This document shows, in pieces, positions 27,276 to 38,443 of a stretch of DNA of 64,000 bases. Position 1 is the stretch's first letter. Every line of letters begins with the position of its first letter. Position numbers and translations under genes: made by a program. Under the pieces are notes generated by a model. That model saw nothing but the letters and a program-made list of their open reading frames with translations, was not told where the DNA came from and did not search any database. The DNA comes from JAKQDH01 sp029558835 (GTDB taxonomy: Bacteria; Planctomycetota; Phycisphaerae; UBA1845), in NCBI GenBank assembly GCA_035356615.1, contig DAOQSN010000012.1:1-64000 (forward strand), in the 5' to 3' direction.

Positions 27276-27578
27276 TCAGCGCTTGGGGTGTCCGAATCGG
27301 TCTACGTTCTTCTTCCAGGTCGGGATGCGGTCGTCGTAGATCCGGTACCCCAGCCAGACGATGCTCAGGATGCCGAGGATGCCCACGGCCGCCCCCATGA
27401 GCATCATCAGCCCCGGCAGCGTGAACACCGGCTGCACGCCGGTCGCCGGGTCGCCCGTACCCGTAAACCGCCGCTCGATCACGGTGGCCCCGATAAACAG
27501 CGCCGGCGCCACCACCACGCAGCCGACTACGGCGGCCACGATCTTCCAGATCGGCACTCGCCCTGACTTCCGAATCAT
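27276..27578 (-). CDS. Two-helix membrane protein, hypothetical
   Basis: This 100-residue protein has helices at about 13-32 ('IVAAVVGCVVVAPALFIGAT') and 53-77 ('LPGLMMLMGAAVGILGILSI'), separated by a short polar loop. The C-terminus is basic ('WKKNVDRFGHPKR'). The hydropathy and basic ends argue for a real membrane protein rather than a shadow frame. No family was recognised. A longer frame on the same strand (27022-27663) lacks protein-like features. Confidence 0.5.
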   Translation of the reverse strand: MIRKSGRVPIWKIVAAVVGCVVVAPALFIGATVIERRFTGTGDPATGVQPVFTLPGLMMLMGAAVGILGILSIVWLGYRIYDDRIPTWKKNVDRFGHPKR

Positions 27579-27840
27579 CGCCTGAAACCGACCTCGCTAC
27601 GCCTGACGGAGCCCCTCGTCCGCTACAGAGGCAAACGGCGCGGGTGGGACGCCCACCAGGCATTCCCCCACTCCACGCGCCCCCGCCCCGAAGAGGTCAC
27701 GTGAGAGCACCTCGGGGCGCGAGCCCGCCTCGCCACCGGGTCCCCGCCGCGGCACACCCGTGTGGACCCCGCACCACGTAACGCATCACTAAGCCGTACC
27801 GCCGCGACGCGGTTATGCTGCGTCCGATGCCTCTGGACCT

Positions 27841-28569
27841 CTACGGCTGCGCCTCGCCCTTCGGCTTGGCCTCCTCCTTCTCGATCTGCGGCGGGGTACC
27901 TTCCTTCGCACCCTGGGCGTGGCCGCCCTCCGCAGGCTTACCCGACGCGTCCAGGAGACGTACCGACTTGATCAGCACCGTTTCCACGGGCGTCACGGGA
28001 CCCATGCCGACCTTCGGATGCTGGGCCACCGGCACCTCACGGATCTTGTCCACGACGTCCATGCCCTCCACCACGCGCCCGAACACGGCGTAGGCCGCAC
28101 CGTCCGGCTGCGGTGCGTCCAACCGGGGGTTGTCCACCACGTTGATGAAGAACTGCGACGTGGCGGAGTTCGGCGAATCCGGTCCGCCGCCACGCCGGGC
28201 CATGGCGATCGTCCCCCGCACGTTCTTCAGCCCGTTCTCCCACTCATTCTTGATCGGCGCCCGCAGGCCCTGGGTCTTCTGGTTCAGTTCAGCGTCGTAC
28301 CCGCCGCCCTGGATCATGAACGTCTTCATGACGCGGTGAAAAACGGTTCCGTCGTAGAACCCGTCCCGGACATACGCCAGGAAGTTCTCCACCGATATCG
28401 GGGCCTTCGCGGCGTCCAGTTCCAAGGTGATGCTGCCCAGCGAGGTCTCCATCAGCACACGCGGGTTGGCCACTTCAACCTCCTTCTTCGGTTCCTGCGG
28501 CTGGTTCTCCTGCGCCCAGGCCAGGCTTACACCCAACAGTAGCACCAGCATGCACAACGAACGAGTCAT
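27841..28569 (-). CDS. Exported cyclophilin-type peptidylprolyl isomerase
   Basis: The 242-residue protein has a signal peptide ('LCMLVLLLGVSLAWA', about 1-19) and then a cyclophilin domain: 'TSLGSITLELDAAKAP', 'DGTVFHRVMKTFMIQGG', 'RGTIAMARRGGGPDSPNSAT', 'SQFFINVVDN' and 'YAVFGRVVEGMDVVDKI'. Cis-trans proline isomerisation helps fold exported proteins. The Lys/Glu/Pro-rich tail (about 215-242) is an extension. The ATG at 28569 has GGAGGAG upstream; the frame to 28851 is antisense to the maeB promoter and is not coding. It is divergent from maeB. Confidence 0.93.
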   Translation of the reverse strand: MTRSLCMLVLLLGVSLAWAQENQPQEPKKEVEVANPRVLMETSLGSITLELDAAKAPISVENFLAYVRDGFYDGTVFHRVMKTFMIQGGGYDAELNQKTQGLRAPIKNEWENGLKNVRGTIAMARRGGGPDSPNSATSQFFINVVDNPRLDAPQPDGAAYAVFGRVVEGMDVVDKIREVPVAQHPKVGMGPVTPVETVLIKSVRLLDASGKPAEGGHAQGAKEGTPPQIEKEEAKPKGEAQP

Positions 28570-28713
28570 TTCTGCTCCTCCAAGGTACTTCTCACGGCAT
28601 CCGCCGGCCCGCCCTTGGACCCAAAGGACGTCATCCGCAGGCCCGACGCCGGAGGCAGAAGGATACCACCGGCGTACCGCCCCGGCAATCCCACCCCCCG
28701 ACCGGACCCGCCG

Positions 28714-28741
28714 TTGCCCGGCGGCCGGTGTAGCGTATAAT
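28714..28741 (+). promoter_or_regulatory. Predicted sigma-70-type promoter of maeB
   Basis: TTGCCC (28714-28719) and a perfect TATAAT (28736-28741) are separated by 16 bases. Transcription would begin near 28748, giving a leader of about 100 bases before the maeB ATG at 28850. Confidence 0.6.
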
Positions 28742-28849
28742 GCCACTCTCCCGGTCCCGGTGGACGCTCCCGACAGGAACCAGAGCATCCCCGCCGACCG
28801 CTCGGTGCGGAGGAACCCGAGTCCATCTTCCCTGCGGAGTACGTCGACC

Positions 28850-31105
<2,256 letters not shown>

Positions 31106-31446
31106 ATTGGCGACTGGAGATTGACGATTGTCGATTGTAGAGGGGGCATGGCCCACCACCGAAAGGGCGAATCCTCAAGAGCAAGCAGGGAATGCAGGAG
31201 CCAGCAGGGGTAGGGCGGGCTCAGCCCGCCGGACCGGGCAACCTCGAACAGCGGCGCCGGTATCCGGCATGCCCGGATCTCCGATGGCATGACCGAGGCC
31301 CCGGTGCCTTGGCGGGCTCCCAGGTGGCATCATCAGACGCGCGGTGAGCCTGCCACTGCCGTTCACGGCACGTGTCAGCCGGCAAGGGGCGACCGGCGAC
31401 GTTTGCCCCTGCTGCCCTGACGCGACTCATTCACCGGGAGCCAGGC
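31106..31446. repeat. Intergenic region with family C repeats
   Basis: Right after the maeB stop come GATTGGCGACTGGAGATTG, ACGATTGTCGATTG and, at about 31146-31162, GGCATGGCCCACCACC. All resemble the block at 20273-20340. The remainder to the next gene shows no gene or promoter that can be supported. Confidence 0.5.
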
Positions 31447-33084
31447 ATGCGTGGATGGCGCAGGCTTGCCGGCCTCCTAATCGCTCTGGGGCTCGTCCTG
31501 ACGACACGCGCGCCGAGCGTCGGCCCGGACGCCACCAAGCCGCCGAACCCCGTCGACGACGCCGCCGGCACGCCGACGCCGTTCCGGATCACAGTGGTGG
31601 ATTCGAAGACCGGCCGCGGGGTACCGCTCGTCGAACTCTCCACCGTCAACGGCATCGTGACCATCACGGACAGCGCCGGCGTGATCGCCTTCACCGAGCC
31701 GGGCCTGATGAACCACGACGTGTTCTTCACCGTCAGAAGTCACGGCTACACATTCCCCAAGGATGGCTTCGGGTACGCGGGCACGCGGTTGCACGTCACG
31801 CCCGGCGGGTCGGCCAAGCTGTCTGTTGACCGCGTGAACATCGCCGAGCGCCTCTACCGCATCACCGGCGCGGGTGTCTACCGCGATAGTGTGGTCCTTG
31901 GCGACCGCGTGCCCACCCGCATGCCACTGCTCAATGCTCAGGTCCTGGGCCAGGACAGCGTGCAGACCGCCCTGTACCGCGGGAAGATCTACTGGTTCTG
32001 GGGCGACACCAACCGGGCGGCCTACCCCCTGGGCAACTTCGGCATGTCGGGAGCCGTCTCCGAGCTCCCGCGCGATGGGGATGGCGGCGGGCTTGACCCC
32101 GCCGTCGGGATCGACCTGACGTACTTCGTCGGCCCCGACGGGTTCTCGCGCCCCATGTGCCCGATCGAGGACCGGCCGGGACCGGTCTGGTGTGACGGGC
32201 TGGTGACCTGCACCGACGATACCGGCCGGGAGCGACTGCTGTGCCGCTTCGCCCACATGAAGTCGCTGGGCGAGATGTACGAGCAGGGGATTGCCCAATA
32301 CAACGACGAGAAGGAAGGCTTCGAGCCGATGTCCCGCTTCCCGCTGGACGCTCCCCTGAGCATGCGCGGCCAGCCGCTGCGCGTCCGGGAGCGCGACGGC
32401 GAGTACTGGTACTTCGCGCTGCCGTTTCCGCTGAGCCGCTGCCGGGTGGACTGCAAGAGCCTGCTGGACGTGACGCAGTACGAAGCGTTCACCTGTCTGG
32501 AACCAGGGGCACGCTACGACGCGGAGAGGCCACGGCTGGAGCGCGACCCGGCCGGCCGGCTCGTCTACGGCTGGAAACGCGACACCGGTGTCATCCTCCA
32601 GAAGGAACAGAACGAGCTGATTCAGAAGGGCGTGATGAAGCCCGAGGAGGCGTTGATCCAGCTACGCGACGTGGAGACGGATAAGCCGGTGTTGGGGCAC
32701 TCGGGGACGGTGGCCTGGAACGCCTATCGCGGGCGCTGGGTGCTGATCGTACAAGAGGCGTTCGGCACGTCCTTGTGCGGCGAAGTCTGGTACGCCGAGG
32801 CGCCCGCCCTGACGGGCCCCTGGGGCCGGGCGCGAAAGATCGTCACCCACGACGACTACTCGTTCTACAACGTGGCCCACCACCCGTTCTTCGATCAGGA
32901 CGGCGGGCGGCTGATCTACTTCGAGGGGACCTACACCATGGCGTTCTCGGGCACCGAGGTCCCCACGCCGCGGTACGACTACAACCAGATCATGTACCGG
33001 CTCGACCTGAGTGACGAACGGTTGCGCTCTGTCCAGACCAGCGCTCAGCCCGAGCCCGCGCCGACGCAACCGCCCTATCCGTAG
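31447..33084 (+). CDS. Secreted protein with Ig-like and beta-propeller-like regions
   Basis: This 545-residue protein has a signal-like N-terminus ('LAGLLIALGLVLTTRAPSV') at the ATG 31447; the frame upstream to 31372 is probably not translated. Residues 45-125 look like a carboxypeptidase-regulatory-type beta-sandwich ('VVDSKTGRGVPLVELSTVNG'). The rest contains repeated propeller-like strands: 'RGKIYWFWGDTNRAAYPLG', 'GEYWYFALPFPL', 'RGRWVLIVQEA' and 'GRLIYFEGTYTMAFSG'. These resemble DUF4185/glycosidase-like five-bladed propellers. Catalytic residues cannot be assigned. An extracellular carbohydrate-related role is a guess from fold type only. Confidence 0.7.
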   Translation: MRGWRRLAGLLIALGLVLTTRAPSVGPDATKPPNPVDDAAGTPTPFRITVVDSKTGRGVPLVELSTVNGIVTITDSAGVIAFTEPGLMNHDVFFTVRSHGYTFPKDGFGYAGTRLHVTPGGSAKLSVDRVNIAERLYRITGAGVYRDSVVLGDRVPTRMPLLNAQVLGQDSVQTALYRGKIYWFWGDTNRAAYPLGNFGMSGAVSELPRDGDGGGLDPAVGIDLTYFVGPDGFSRPMCPIEDRPGPVWCDGLVTCTDDTGRERLLCRFAHMKSLGEMYEQGIAQYNDEKEGFEPMSRFPLDAPLSMRGQPLRVRERDGEYWYFALPFPLSRCRVDCKSLLDVTQYEAFTCLEPGARYDAERPRLERDPAGRLVYGWKRDTGVILQKEQNELIQKGVMKPEEALIQLRDVETDKPVLGHSGTVAWNAYRGRWVLIVQEAFGTSLCGEVWYAEAPALTGPWGRARKIVTHDDYSFYNVAHHPFFDQDGGRLIYFEGTYTMAFSGTEVPTPRYDYNQIMYRLDLSDERLRSVQTSAQPEPAPTQPPYP

Positions 33085-33389
33085 ACAGGCATGGGGTCAC
33101 GGGGGTCAACGCACGGGCGTCAACTTGACAATTGACACCTGGCGGCCTTCCGACGCACGTCGAGGCCGGACCGGCAGCGTATTCACGCCCAACTCGTGGC
33201 AATGGACAACAGCCACTCTACACGCCCGGCATGAAGCACACTGCCCACGCGCGCGGCGTGGTACGCCAGTGGACTGCCCAAACCCCGGCGCTTCGACACA
33301 ACGCCTCACAATCGGCCACCAACGCCACACGCCCGCGCTTCGTCGCGCGGGCGTGCTTCGCGGTGGTCAACTCTCCCGTCTGATTGCGT
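33085..33389. other. Intergenic region between convergent genes
   Basis: About 305 bases between the ends of the propeller protein and maeA genes. No hairpin followed by a T-run and no gene was seen. The inverted pair CACGCCCGCGC and GTCGCGCGGGCGTG near 33328-33353 could form a stem and may help end transcription. Confidence 0.4.
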
Positions 33390-35117
33390 CTACGTTGCCC
33401 GCGGCTTGGCGACGATCGGGACGTACTCGGGATACCACATCGCCACTTTCACCACCTCGTCAATCTGGTGCTCGGGGATCATGCGGCCCAGGTGGTTGTG
33501 GCTGGCGTAGCGGATGACCGCGGCCGCGATCCGCGCGCTTACCTTTCGCAGGTCCTCCTGCGGCGGATACAGCGCGCCTTGGTTCAGGCGGTCCTGGCTG
33601 ACGCAGTCCGCCAGCGTGCGGGCGGCAATCGTGAACACCTCCCACGGAATCTCGCGCATTTCCGCGATCAGGGCCCCCAGCCCCACGCCCGGGAAAATGA
33701 ACACGTTGTTCGACTGGCCGATCACAATCCGCCGACCCTCGAAGTCCACCGGCGGGAACGGACTGCCGGTGGCCACCAGCCCGCGTCCCTTCGTCCAGCG
33801 GATCGCCTCGCTCGGCGTGCATTCCGCCTTGCTGGTCGGGTTGCTCATCGGCATGATCACCGGCCGGTCCACGTGCTTGGCCATCTCCTCGATCATCGCC
33901 TGGCGGAACACGCCGGCCGTCGCCGTCGCCCCGACCAGCACCGTCGGCTTGAACAGGGAAATCACCTGCTCCGGCGTGGTGTGCTGCGGATGAATCTTGT
34001 AGTACTCCAGCACGTCCCGGGTGGCCACGAAGTCCCGGTTGTGCGCGCCGCGAATCTCGCGTTCATCGTAGAGCAGTCCGTCGATGTCGAACATCATCTG
34101 CGAGCGGCGGATGACCTCGCGCGACACGCCGTCCGATTCCATCGCCGAGGCGATCACGCTCGCAATGCCCGTGCAGGCCTCGCCCGCACCCATGTAGAGG
34201 ATACGCTGCTCGGCAAGCGGCTGCCCGGTGATGCGCAGGGCCGCAAACACGCCGGCCGCCCCCACGCCCCCCGTCCCCTGAATGTCATCGTTGAAGCACG
34301 GCAGCCGCCGCCGGTACCCCTCCAGCAGCTCGAACGCCCGGTCCACGTGGAAGTCCTCCCACTGCAACAGCGCCCGCGGGAACACCTCCTTCACCCCCTG
34401 CACGAAGGCCTCCAGGAACTCCGCGTACTCCGCCCCGCGCAACCGCCGCTCACGATACCCCAGGTAGAACGGATCATTCAGCAGCGCCGCGTTGTCCGTG
34501 CCCACGTCCAAGTCCAGCGCCAGGCACTTCGACGGATGAATCCCCGCCCCGGCCACGTACAACGCCAGCTTCCCGATCGGGATGCCCATGCCGCCCGCCC
34601 CCTGGTCGCCCAGACCCAGGATGCGCTCGTTGTCCGTCACCACGATCAGCCGCACGTCGCTGCGCGGCGCGTTCCGCAACACCTGCGGGATGCGCTCCTT
34701 GTCATCCGGCGTCAGCCAGATGCCCCGCGCACTGCGGAAAATGTGACTGAACCGCTGGCACGCCTTGCCGACCGTCGGCGTGTACACGATCGGCATGTAC
34801 TCCGCCATGTTCTCCACCAGCACGCGATAAAACAGGACCTCGTTGCGGTCCTGCAAGACGGCCATGCCGATGTACTTCTCGAGGTCGTCCGGCTTCGCCG
34901 ACAGATGCTCCTTCTCGAGCTCCACCTGCTGGTCGATCGACAGCAGGCGCGGCGGGACCAGCCCGCTGAGCCCAAACGCCTCCCGCTCCTCCAGCGGGAA
35001 GGCCAATCCCTTGTTTACGGCCGGGTTCTTCAGCAGCCACACGCCGCGCTTGCTCGTGTGAATGCACTCCGGCGGACAGATTGAGCACAGTTCCGCTGCG
35101 CGTCGTCCATTCCTCAC
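33390..35117 (-). CDS. maeA: NAD-type malic enzyme
   Basis: This 575-residue cytoplasmic enzyme is the large-subunit (SfcA/MaeA) malic enzyme type, distinct from the MaeB fusion upstream. Motifs are 'PIVYTPTVGKACQRFSHIFR', 'VVTDNERILGLGDQGAGGMG', 'CFNDDIQGTGGVGAAGVFAA', 'LYMGAGEACTGIASVIA' and 'SNNVFIFPGVGLGALI'. The N-terminus carries 'AELCSICPPECIH', with three cysteines and a histidine that could bind a metal. This is not usual for the family. The frame opens at 35126 (GTG), but the GTG at 35117 sits eight bases from GAGGAG and is preferred. Confidence 0.94.
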   Translation of the reverse strand: MRNGRRAAELCSICPPECIHTSKRGVWLLKNPAVNKGLAFPLEEREAFGLSGLVPPRLLSIDQQVELEKEHLSAKPDDLEKYIGMAVLQDRNEVLFYRVLVENMAEYMPIVYTPTVGKACQRFSHIFRSARGIWLTPDDKERIPQVLRNAPRSDVRLIVVTDNERILGLGDQGAGGMGIPIGKLALYVAGAGIHPSKCLALDLDVGTDNAALLNDPFYLGYRERRLRGAEYAEFLEAFVQGVKEVFPRALLQWEDFHVDRAFELLEGYRRRLPCFNDDIQGTGGVGAAGVFAALRITGQPLAEQRILYMGAGEACTGIASVIASAMESDGVSREVIRRSQMMFDIDGLLYDEREIRGAHNRDFVATRDVLEYYKIHPQHTTPEQVISLFKPTVLVGATATAGVFRQAMIEEMAKHVDRPVIMPMSNPTSKAECTPSEAIRWTKGRGLVATGSPFPPVDFEGRRIVIGQSNNVFIFPGVGLGALIAEMREIPWEVFTIAARTLADCVSQDRLNQGALYPPQEDLRKVSARIAAAVIRYASHNHLGRMIPEHQIDEVVKVAMWYPEYVPIVAKPRAT

Positions 35118-35427
35118 GGATACCACTCCTCAAATGCCGGTCAATCTTCACCGCTGAATTTATCGGCTGTTGGCGACCCCGGCTTGGCCATCCAGCGCAC
35201 AGTGACGCTGTTGTGCAATTCCCATGCCGCAAATGCCCCAGTCCCCTCCGGTGCCAACCAACGCGGGCTTACGGTGGCCGACCCCTCTCCCCGCGGGAGA
35301 GGGGCTGGGGTGAGGGCCGCGGACCCAACGACCCACGGTCAGGCAAGACCCGCTCCCCCGCTGCACGGACGACGCCACCCACGTACCTCCACGCGTACCG
35401 GACTGGACATCCCCGACGCATGCCCCC
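35118..35427. other. Intergenic region with a REP-like palindrome
   Basis: About 310 bases between divergent genes. It holds the palindrome CCCCTCTCCC, CGC, GGGAGAGGGG at 35282-35304, followed by GGGGTGAGGG, a REP-type element of family D. Other copies lie at 42468-42491 and, degraded, at 57217-57240. No promoter could be placed with confidence. Confidence 0.55.
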
Positions 35428-36345
35428 ATGATTCCCCCGGCGCCCACTATGACCCCCACCGAATTCGCCATGCTCGTCGGAATCGGCCTCGTCGCCGGCG
35501 TCGCCGGCGGGATGCTCGGCATCGGCGGCAGCATCGTCATGATTCCGGCCATGACGGTCCTGCTGGGCCCCGCCCAGCACCTCTACCAAGCCGCCGCGAT
35601 GATTGTGAACTTCTTCGTCGTTGTGCCGGCCGTGTATCAGCACCGCCGGGCCCGGGCCATCCATTTCGCCACCGTCACGAGGCTGGTGCCACTCGCAGTT
35701 TTCAGTGTCATAGGCGGGGTAATCTTCAGCGAACTGCCCATATTCACCGACGACAACGAGGTGTACCTCCGCGGCCTGTTCGGTGTGTTCCTGTTCTGGG
35801 TGGCCGCCACCGACCTCTACCGCCTCCTGCGGCCATCCGGTTTGGTTTATGCGGCTGCATTACCAGGCGACATGCCTTGGTTGAAAGCCGCGGCCGTGGC
35901 CATCCCGACCGGCATCGTCGCGGGGCTGCTCGGGGTCGGCGGCGGTATCGTGGCCGTGCCGCTCCAGCGCCGCCTCCTCCGCATCCCCGTGCGGATCGCC
36001 ATCGCCAACTCAGCCGCGACCATCATCGCCGTCAGTGTTGTCGGCGCGACCGTAAAGAACTACCGGCTCCTCACCAGTCACAACTACACGACCGAGCCGT
36101 TGGTGCTGGCGGCTGTGCTGATCCCCACCGCCATTGTCGGTGGTCTGCTCGGGGCCCGCCTCACCCACCGTCTTCCCGTGCCCGTTATCAAGGCCGCTTT
36201 CGCGGTCGTCCTGATGCTTGCCTCCATCCGCATCACGCTCGGCGCCTATCAGTCCCTGCCGGTCGCGACGCCCCAAACCAGCCAAGCACAACCCAGCGAG
36301 CCCGCTGAGCCGCTGCAACCCGCCCCGCCGCTGTCGGACGGGTAG
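35428..36345 (+). CDS. TauE/SafE (TSUP) family membrane transporter
   Basis: The 305-residue integral membrane protein belongs to the TSUP family, which exports or imports sulfite, sulfoacetate, thiosulfate or related anions. The two symmetric half-signatures are plain: 'VAGVAGGMLGIGGSIVMIPA' near the N-terminus and 'GIVAGLLGVGGGIVAVPL' in the second half. About eight hydrophobic helices follow the usual pattern. The Gln/Pro/Ser-rich tail is not conserved. The start is uncertain (ATG at 35428 or 35449), with no clear ribosome site for either. There is no neighbouring sulfur gene, so the substrate is unknown. Confidence 0.9.
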   Translation: MIPPAPTMTPTEFAMLVGIGLVAGVAGGMLGIGGSIVMIPAMTVLLGPAQHLYQAAAMIVNFFVVVPAVYQHRRARAIHFATVTRLVPLAVFSVIGGVIFSELPIFTDDNEVYLRGLFGVFLFWVAATDLYRLLRPSGLVYAAALPGDMPWLKAAAVAIPTGIVAGLLGVGGGIVAVPLQRRLLRIPVRIAIANSAATIIAVSVVGATVKNYRLLTSHNYTTEPLVLAAVLIPTAIVGGLLGARLTHRLPVPVIKAAFAVVLMLASIRITLGAYQSLPVATPQTSQAQPSEPAEPLQPAPPLSDG

Positions 36346-36589
36346 CGCTCTCCTGAAGCACTACACCCGAACTCGCACGCCCAGCGTCTAACCTGCCGCC
36401 CTCCGCACCCGGCAACCTTCGCCTCAGCCCGACCGCCCCGCGCAACCTGCCGCAGACTCAACTTATCGGCCCCGGCGCACCGATAGCACCCAGGGGCTAC
36501 CGTGTCCGGCCGCGCGCCCGCTACCGGCCTCCACCAGTGGTAACGCGGTCAGCCCAACCGCTCGAGTACACCCAGCAGGGACCCGACCT

Positions 36590-36820
36590 ATGACTCACAG
36601 CAACGTCGAGCGTGCCCGGTCGTCGCGCCGAGGGCCTGTTCGTCCGACCTCTCGCCTCGTCGGCCTGACCTTCGCCATGGCCCTTCTGCTTCTGCCCGGC
36701 TGCACCGTCCTGACAGACGAGTTCCGAGCCACGGCCGTCCCCGCCCTGCACAGTGGGGTCCAATCGATCCTCTCAGGCATCGTGGACGGCTTCTTCGCGG
36801 TGGTGGAGCCTGGCACTTAG
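36590..36820 (+). CDS. Small lipoprotein (76 residues)
   Basis: The protein has a long basic N-terminus and a hydrophobic segment ending in the lipobox 'LLLPGC' (C38). The mature part is short and helical ('EFRATAVPALHSGVQSILSG', then 'IVDGFFAVVEPGT'). It has the same plan as the 52-residue protein at 20468, suggesting a family of tiny envelope proteins in this genome. The basic extension before the signal might be shortened by an internal start. The function is unknown. Confidence 0.6.
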   Translation: MTHSNVERARSSRRGPVRPTSRLVGLTFAMALLLLPGCTVLTDEFRATAVPALHSGVQSILSGIVDGFFAVVEPGT

Positions 36821-36875
36821 GCCGTGCAGGATTGATCCAATCTCATACAGCCACAGCGGCGGGACGTCACCTGCA

Positions 36876-37445
36876 CTAACATGCGCCATGACGCGATGGT
36901 AGCACTGCGTCCTTGGTTACCGTACCTGGACTCAGCGATACCTCCAGACGTACGAGCCGCTGCTCCGGCCCCTGTGGCAGGAATCGGTGAAACTCCTCCC
37001 CCACCGCGTGCAGGCCTGCCCGAGCGTAGCAGCGGAGCGCTGTGGTGTTCCCCGGGAAGACGATGAGCACCACCCGCTCGGCCGAGGCGCGGTCCCGTGC
37101 CCAGGCCAGCACGGCACGAACCAGCCGGGTGCCGTAGCCATGGCCGCGCTCTTGCGGCCGCACGACGACGTGGCCGAGCCAGTAGTGGAACGCCGCCCCC
37201 CGCATGGGATTAAGCTCGGCGTAGCCGATGGGTCCCGCTCCGCTCTTCGGCCACCACAGCAGCGGAAACCCGTCGGGGCGTCGCCAAGCCCGGACCTTCT
37301 CGGCCGTCAGGGGGGGCAGGGTACTCGGGGCAAGCCAGTGCAGTTCTTCGTCCGTGGCCACCCACCCGGCCACGAGGCCAGCCTGCGCAGGCTCGAACGG
37401 TCTCAGTTCAGCGCAGTCGTCGGTAACCTGAGTGGTGTCGTTCAT
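36876..37445 (-). CDS. GNAT-family N-acetyltransferase
   Basis: This 189-residue protein has the acetyl-CoA-binding motif of GNAT enzymes, 'VVVRPQERGHGYGTRLVRAV' (Q/R-x-x-G-x-G/A), after strand 'AAFHYWLGHV'. The motif B region 'VVLIVFPGNTTALRCYARAG' follows. The ATG at 37445 is favoured over the frame start at 37550 because similarity begins there. The acceptor substrate is unknown. Genes around it give no hint. Confidence 0.83.
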   Translation of the reverse strand: MNDTTQVTDDCAELRPFEPAQAGLVAGWVATDEELHWLAPSTLPPLTAEKVRAWRRPDGFPLLWWPKSGAGPIGYAELNPMRGAAFHYWLGHVVVRPQERGHGYGTRLVRAVLAWARDRASAERVVLIVFPGNTTALRCYARAGLHAVGEEFHRFLPQGPEQRLVRLEVSLSPGTVTKDAVLPSRHGAC

Positions 37446-37897
37446 CTGTCCAACCCGAACGGCGCGGGCCGCCTGTAGGCGGCCAATCACGAGGCAGCGC
37501 GGTGAATGGCGCCGGCCGTCGCTAGCGGGAGTGTTCATCGACCCGGGCAACCGGGCGACTGCACGAAGGATGCCATACCCACGGCGCGACCCCGATTCGT
37601 CGCCCGTTACCCGGCATGCACACCGTCTCCGTCACGGTTCCTGGCGAGCGAACCGCCAAGGACCAAACGCCAGTGCTTGTGCCGCTGCAACGCAGTCACT
37701 GAATTCCGCAGGCGCTGTATAGTCTCCACCTCCGCCACACTTCCTCACCTTACCTCGCCCCTAGGTTGGTCGGTGCTCTTGGCATGCAGAACCGGGCGCC
37801 GTGCGTCCCGGAACGGCCCGCGCGGGGCGTCCACCGAAGGTTGGCGCACGCTGTTACGGTTGGCCCCTCAAGATCACGTGTGCAGAAGGAGGTCTAC
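37446..37897. other. Intergenic region before the tRNA
   Basis: About 450 bases. TATAGT at 37718-37723 lacks a convincing -35 and points away from the tRNA. Open frames here have no protein-like features. No other RNA was recognised. Confidence 0.4.
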
Positions 37898-37985
37898 TGC
37901 CCGGGACAGGACTTGAACCTGCACGTTCGTTTAAATGAACACAAGCACCTCAAGCTTGCGCGTCTGCCAATTCCGCCACCCGGGC
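37898..37985 (-). tRNA. tRNA-Leu (anticodon GAG)
   Basis: The minus strand folds into an 88-base class II tRNA. The acceptor GCCCGGG pairs with CCCGGGC, with discriminator A at 37898. The D arm contains TGGCAGACG. The anticodon stem is CAAGC/GCTTG around TTGAGGT (37953-37947), with anticodon GAG at 37951-37949. A long variable arm GTTCATTTAAACGAAC follows, and the T arm is GCAGGTTCAAGTCCTGT. The long variable arm and the sequence fit tRNA-Leu reading CUC/CUU. CCA is not encoded. Confidence 0.96.
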
Positions 37986-38443
37986 TGCCTGGTCCGTCAC
38001 GGAAGGCTACCACGTAATCGGCGGGAATCAAGCGTGGCCCGGCGGGCAGTGGCGCGACGCTATCGTGGGCTGCGGCCAGGGACCGTCGGGGCGGTGTCAC
38101 GCGGGCCCGGCCCCGGCAGAAACACGGGGCCCGGCGGGTTGCATCCCGGCGAACGGTTCACTATATTCGTACCGCTCGCGTGCGTGGGCTTGCATGCGGC
38201 GGTTTGCTGCGATATACGGGCGCCGGTGTCGGTGGGCGGCGCTGGGAGGGTGTAGCGTCCCAGGCGGCCGGGATGCGCCGGCGGTCGGCGCCGCGGCAGA
38301 CGGATGCTGCCAGCCGCAGCCCCCAAGCCAGAACGTGGCCCAACTGCCGTGGTGAGGGCTGCCCTGCCAGGGCGTGCCCCCGCGAAGGCGGGCGGCTTCC
38401 GGACCTTGTGGTGCGACGTTGAGTCGCACAAAGGAGACCCCCC
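37986..38443. other. Leader of the mreB-region operon
   Basis: About 460 bases upstream of the coiled-coil gene. It contains the promoter at 38139-38167 and the ribosome site AAGGAG (38431-38436). The antisense frame that covers this region (38060-39403) is a shadow. The long leader (about 270 bases) might hold regulation, but no known riboswitch was recognised. Confidence 0.45.
38139..38167 (+). promoter_or_regulatory. Predicted sigma-70-type promoter upstream of the mreB cluster
   Basis: TTGCAT (38139-38144) and TATATT (38162-38167) are separated by exactly 17 bases. Transcription would begin near 38174 and could read the coiled-coil gene, the 50-residue gene and mreBC. Confidence 0.6.

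Noticed and set aside
27022..27663. 213-residue minus-strand frame between the methyltransferase and cyclophilin
   Set aside because: It overlaps the better two-helix membrane protein in another phase and has no protein-like pattern.
33384..35084. 566-residue plus-strand frame opposite maeA
   Set aside because: Shadow of the malic enzyme; His/Arg-rich and without family features.
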